A stretch of 64,000 nt of DNA. It comes from JAGWAJ01 sp965215155. GTDB taxonomy: Bacteria; Acidobacteriota; Vicinamibacteria; Vicinamibacterales; UBA8438. The translations under genes and the position numbers were made by a program. This document shows, one piece after another, positions 62,119 to 64,000 of this stretch. How positions within the stretch are numbered: position 1 is the first letter of the stretch; each line of letters starts with the position of its first letter. The stretch is from positions 806,001-870,000 of the forward strand of contig CBDCCY010000004.1 in assembly GCA_965215155.1 (NCBI GenBank), written 5' to 3'. The notes under the pieces were generated by a model. The model was not told where the DNA came from, searched no databases, and was given only the letters and a program-made list of their open reading frames with translations.

Positions 62119-62705
62119 ATGACAGGAATCGCCGAGAGGCCGCTCGCTGACTTCCAAGCGTTCGAGACGTGGCTCCACGGAGAGCGGCTTCTCCATTCCG
62201 ACGTGCTGTACCGAGGCCAAGGAGACAGCACTTGGAGCCTCGAAAGCACACTGTACCGACATCGACGCGCCCTATTCCCCCCAGGGCATCGGGCCCTCCT
62301 CGTTCCCGTTGCCGGGTACGCGGATGCCGCCCGGAACCTCCAGGCCATCGTAGAAACTCATACAAACAGAGCCTTTAGCGACGTCGCGAAGAGCGAGAAC
62401 GACCCCTTTCCGATTGACGCCGCCGGGCTGTCCTTTCGATACGCGGTTTATCTCCGCCACCACGGGTTCCCGTCTCCCCTGTTGGACTGGTCGCTTTCAC
62501 CCTACGTGGCAGCGTACTTCGCCTTCAGAGACGTTGTCGTGAGGAAAGGCACCGGGAATGGTCACGAAGACAATGAGCCGCGCGTGGCGATCTACGTGAT
62601 GCGACCCCCGAAATACCCATACATGGACTATGCGGCCGGAAAAGGCGTCTTGCCAGGCCAAGAAGCTGGAATACGCTATTGGCCGAATCCGGTCAAAGGG
62701 GAGAC
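62119..62705 (+). pseudogene. FRG-domain protein, 3' end cut by IS630
   Basis: ATG at 62119. SDVLYRGQGDSTWSLESTLY holds the Tyr-Arg-Gly signature of the FRG domain, and YLRHHGFPSPLLDWSLSPYV, AAYFAF is the second conserved block. FRG proteins occur in phage-defence and toxin loci; biochemical role unclear. IS630 copy 2 enters at the TA of GAG ACT A. Rejoining the flanks gives GETRRLEPA and TGA at 63916-63918, so only six residues of the original end are displaced. The present frame reads 86 codons into the IS, giving a 282-residue chimera. Confidence 0.82.
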
Positions 62706-63898
62706 TAGTGTCCTGTATCAATGGTTCGTGAAACATTATCCGCTGTGCACCGCGAGGGTCCGTTGCGCGAACCGGGCGATGCTCGCCAGGATCTCGTCGG
62801 CCGACTTCGTCCACGCGAACGGACGGGCGGCGGCGTTGTGCTGGTCAAGGAACTCCCGAATCGCCCGCTCCAAGGCGACGATGCTGCGATGCACGCCGCG
62901 ACGCAGTTGCTTGGTCGTCAGTTCCGCGAACCATCGCTCCACCAGATGCAGCCAGGAGCTGTAGGTCGGGGTGAAATGGAGATGGAACCTCGGGTGCCGG
63001 ACCAGCCACCGCCGAGTCCGGGGCGACTTGTGCGTGCTGTAGTTGTCCAGGATGAGGTGGATGTCCAGCCCGTCCGGCGTCTCGGCGTCGATGCGCTTGA
63101 GGAACTTCTCGAACTCGACCGACCGATGGCGGCGGTGCAACTCGCCGATGACCGTGCCGGTCTTGACGTCGAGTGCGGCGAACAACGAGGTCGTCCCGTG
63201 GCGGCGATAGTCGAAGGTGCGCCGCTCGGCCTGGCCCGCTTGCATCGGCAGCAGCGGCGCGGTGCGCTCGAGGGCCTGAATCTGCGGCTTCTCGTCGACG
63301 CAGAACACGACCGCGTGCTCGGGCGGATTGACGTACAGCCCGACGATGTCGCGCACCTTGTCGATCAACCAGGGGTCCGGCGACAGCTTGAACGTCTCGG
63401 TCCGGTGCGGCTGCAACCCGAAGGCACGCCAGATCCGACCGATGGTCGCGTGGCTCAGACCGGTAGCCTTGGCCATGCCTCGCGTGCTCCAGTGGGTGCT
63501 GCCGCGGGGGGTCGATTCCAGGGTGCGCACCACCACATCCTCGACCTGCGCGTCGGTGATGCGGCGCGGCGCGCCCGGCCGCGGTTCGTCGGTCAAGCCG
63601 TCGAGCCGGTCGGCAAGAAATCGAGTGCGCCACTTGCAGACGGTGGTCGGCGACAGGTGCAGGCGCTTGGCGATACCGCGCGTGGGCTGGCCGTCGGCGC
63701 AGGCCAGGATGATGCGGGCGCGCCGCGCAAGCTGTGGGGCCGTGGGCGACCGATGGGCCAGGGAGGTCAAGGCTTGCCGTTCGTCTTCGGTCAAGGTGAC
63801 CGGCGCCGGGCGAGGTCCTCTGCGCATGGACTACCTCCTGTTGGCACAGACGACGACGCCTCCAAGAACGTTCCACTGTTTTCAGTGGCAGGACACTA
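62706..63898 (-). mobile_element. IS630-family element, second type
   Basis: About 1.19 kb with TA at both edges (62706-62707, 63897-63898) and inverted ends TAGTGTCCTG (left) and CAGGACACTA (right). One transposase gene. The outer TAGTGTCC is shared with the element at 38113-39272, so the two are relatives, but their transposases differ substantially. Confidence 0.9.
62736..63827 (-). CDS. IS630-family transposase
   Basis: 363 residues, complete. Helix-turn-helix KRLHLSPTTVCKWRTRFLAD, then GLSHATIGRIWRAFGLQPHR, and the DDE residues in CVDEKPQIQALERT, HLILDNYSTHKSPRT and SSWLHLVERWFAELTTKQL. All catalytic positions are present. Differs throughout from the transposase at 38125-39198, so it is a separate insertion event. 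Confidence 0.95.
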   Translation of the reverse strand: MRRGPRPAPVTLTEDERQALTSLAHRSPTAPQLARRARIILACADGQPTRGIAKRLHLSPTTVCKWRTRFLADRLDGLTDEPRPGAPRRITDAQVEDVVVRTLESTPRGSTHWSTRGMAKATGLSHATIGRIWRAFGLQPHRTETFKLSPDPWLIDKVRDIVGLYVNPPEHAVVFCVDEKPQIQALERTAPLLPMQAGQAERRTFDYRRHGTTSLFAALDVKTGTVIGELHRRHRSVEFEKFLKRIDAETPDGLDIHLILDNYSTHKSPRTRRWLVRHPRFHLHFTPTYSSWLHLVERWFAELTTKQLRRGVHRSIVALERAIREFLDQHNAAARPFAWTKSADEILASIARFAQRTLAVHSG

Positions 63899-64000
63899 GA
63901 CGCCTTGAACCCGCATGATCTTCACAGTTGAGTCAAGTTTCGGATCCGGCTACCGCCGGTGGTCTTGGTCTCCCCGATCCAGTGTTCAGGCAGCCAGGGC

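Noticed and set aside
1..64000. CRISPR array, tRNA or rRNA genes
   Set aside because: Scanning for regular 25-40 bp repeats with spacers, tRNA TTCGA-type loops with CCA ends, and rRNA signatures gave nothing convincing. The only arrays are the 23-bp GC repeat and the mobile-element ends.

Overview
The window is GC-rich bacterial DNA, most likely from an Acidobacteriota genome of the Vicinamibacteria kind. That placement is an inference from gene style: a TonB receptor with an N-terminal carboxypeptidase-regulatory-like domain, two secreted PQQ dehydrogenases, a beta-lactamase-family serine hydrolase and a TolB-propeller/CehA metallohydrolase. I see no rRNA, tRNA or CRISPR array.

Layout. 1-6.5 kb: a membrane-stress-type operon (DUF4178, lipoprotein, DUF350, TrkA-gated ion channel, YjfI-like protein, PspA/IM30) facing a Tat/lipoprotein FAD oxidoreductase. 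6.8-8.3 kb: a two-gene unit with an AbiEii-type nucleotidyltransferase and an unknown partner, a candidate toxin-antitoxin pair. 8.3-19.3 kb: envelope and catabolic genes (TonB receptor, secreted protein, two PQQ dehydrogenases, an ABC-F ATPase, a serine hydrolase). 19.3-47.5 kb: a long minus-strand run. In transcription order it reads CBS protein, P-type ATPase, FAD ferredoxin-NADP reductase, group 3b-type [NiFe]-hydrogenase subunits with a cNMP-binding protein, maturation genes (protease, hypA, F, C, D, E), ppsA, a conserved 198-aa protein, fhs, exbB/exbD-like genes and a DUF1445 protein. This looks like a low-oxygen or energy-limitation module: NADPH-linked hydrogen turnover beside PEP synthesis and one-carbon metabolism. 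47.8-50.3 kb: the TolB/CehA protein. 50.4-64 kb: a decayed defence island.

Mobile DNA explains much of the architecture. ppsA is cut by an IS66-type element (10-bp target duplication), and that element's transposase is cut by a RIT element: three overlapping tyrosine recombinases between perfect 30-bp inverted repeats. A second RIT copy of the same length with identical predicted proteins lies in opposite orientation inside an rpn-family gene at 54-57.4 kb. One IS630 element sits exactly in the overlap between the hydrogenase small- and large-subunit genes; another truncates an FRG-domain gene.

Decay is concentrated rather than uniform. Single-base frameshifts occur in three redox genes of the hydrogenase locus (fnr-like, hydB, hydG) and in most defence genes (vapC, hicA, rpn, hsdR, hsdM), while ORFs of 850-1000 codons elsewhere are intact. 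The island holds one nearly full hsdR fused to an AlbA_2 domain, two deletion remnants that begin with the same hsdR 5' end, a gutted hsdM, two hicB copies, and VapB and HicB antitoxins left beside broken toxins.
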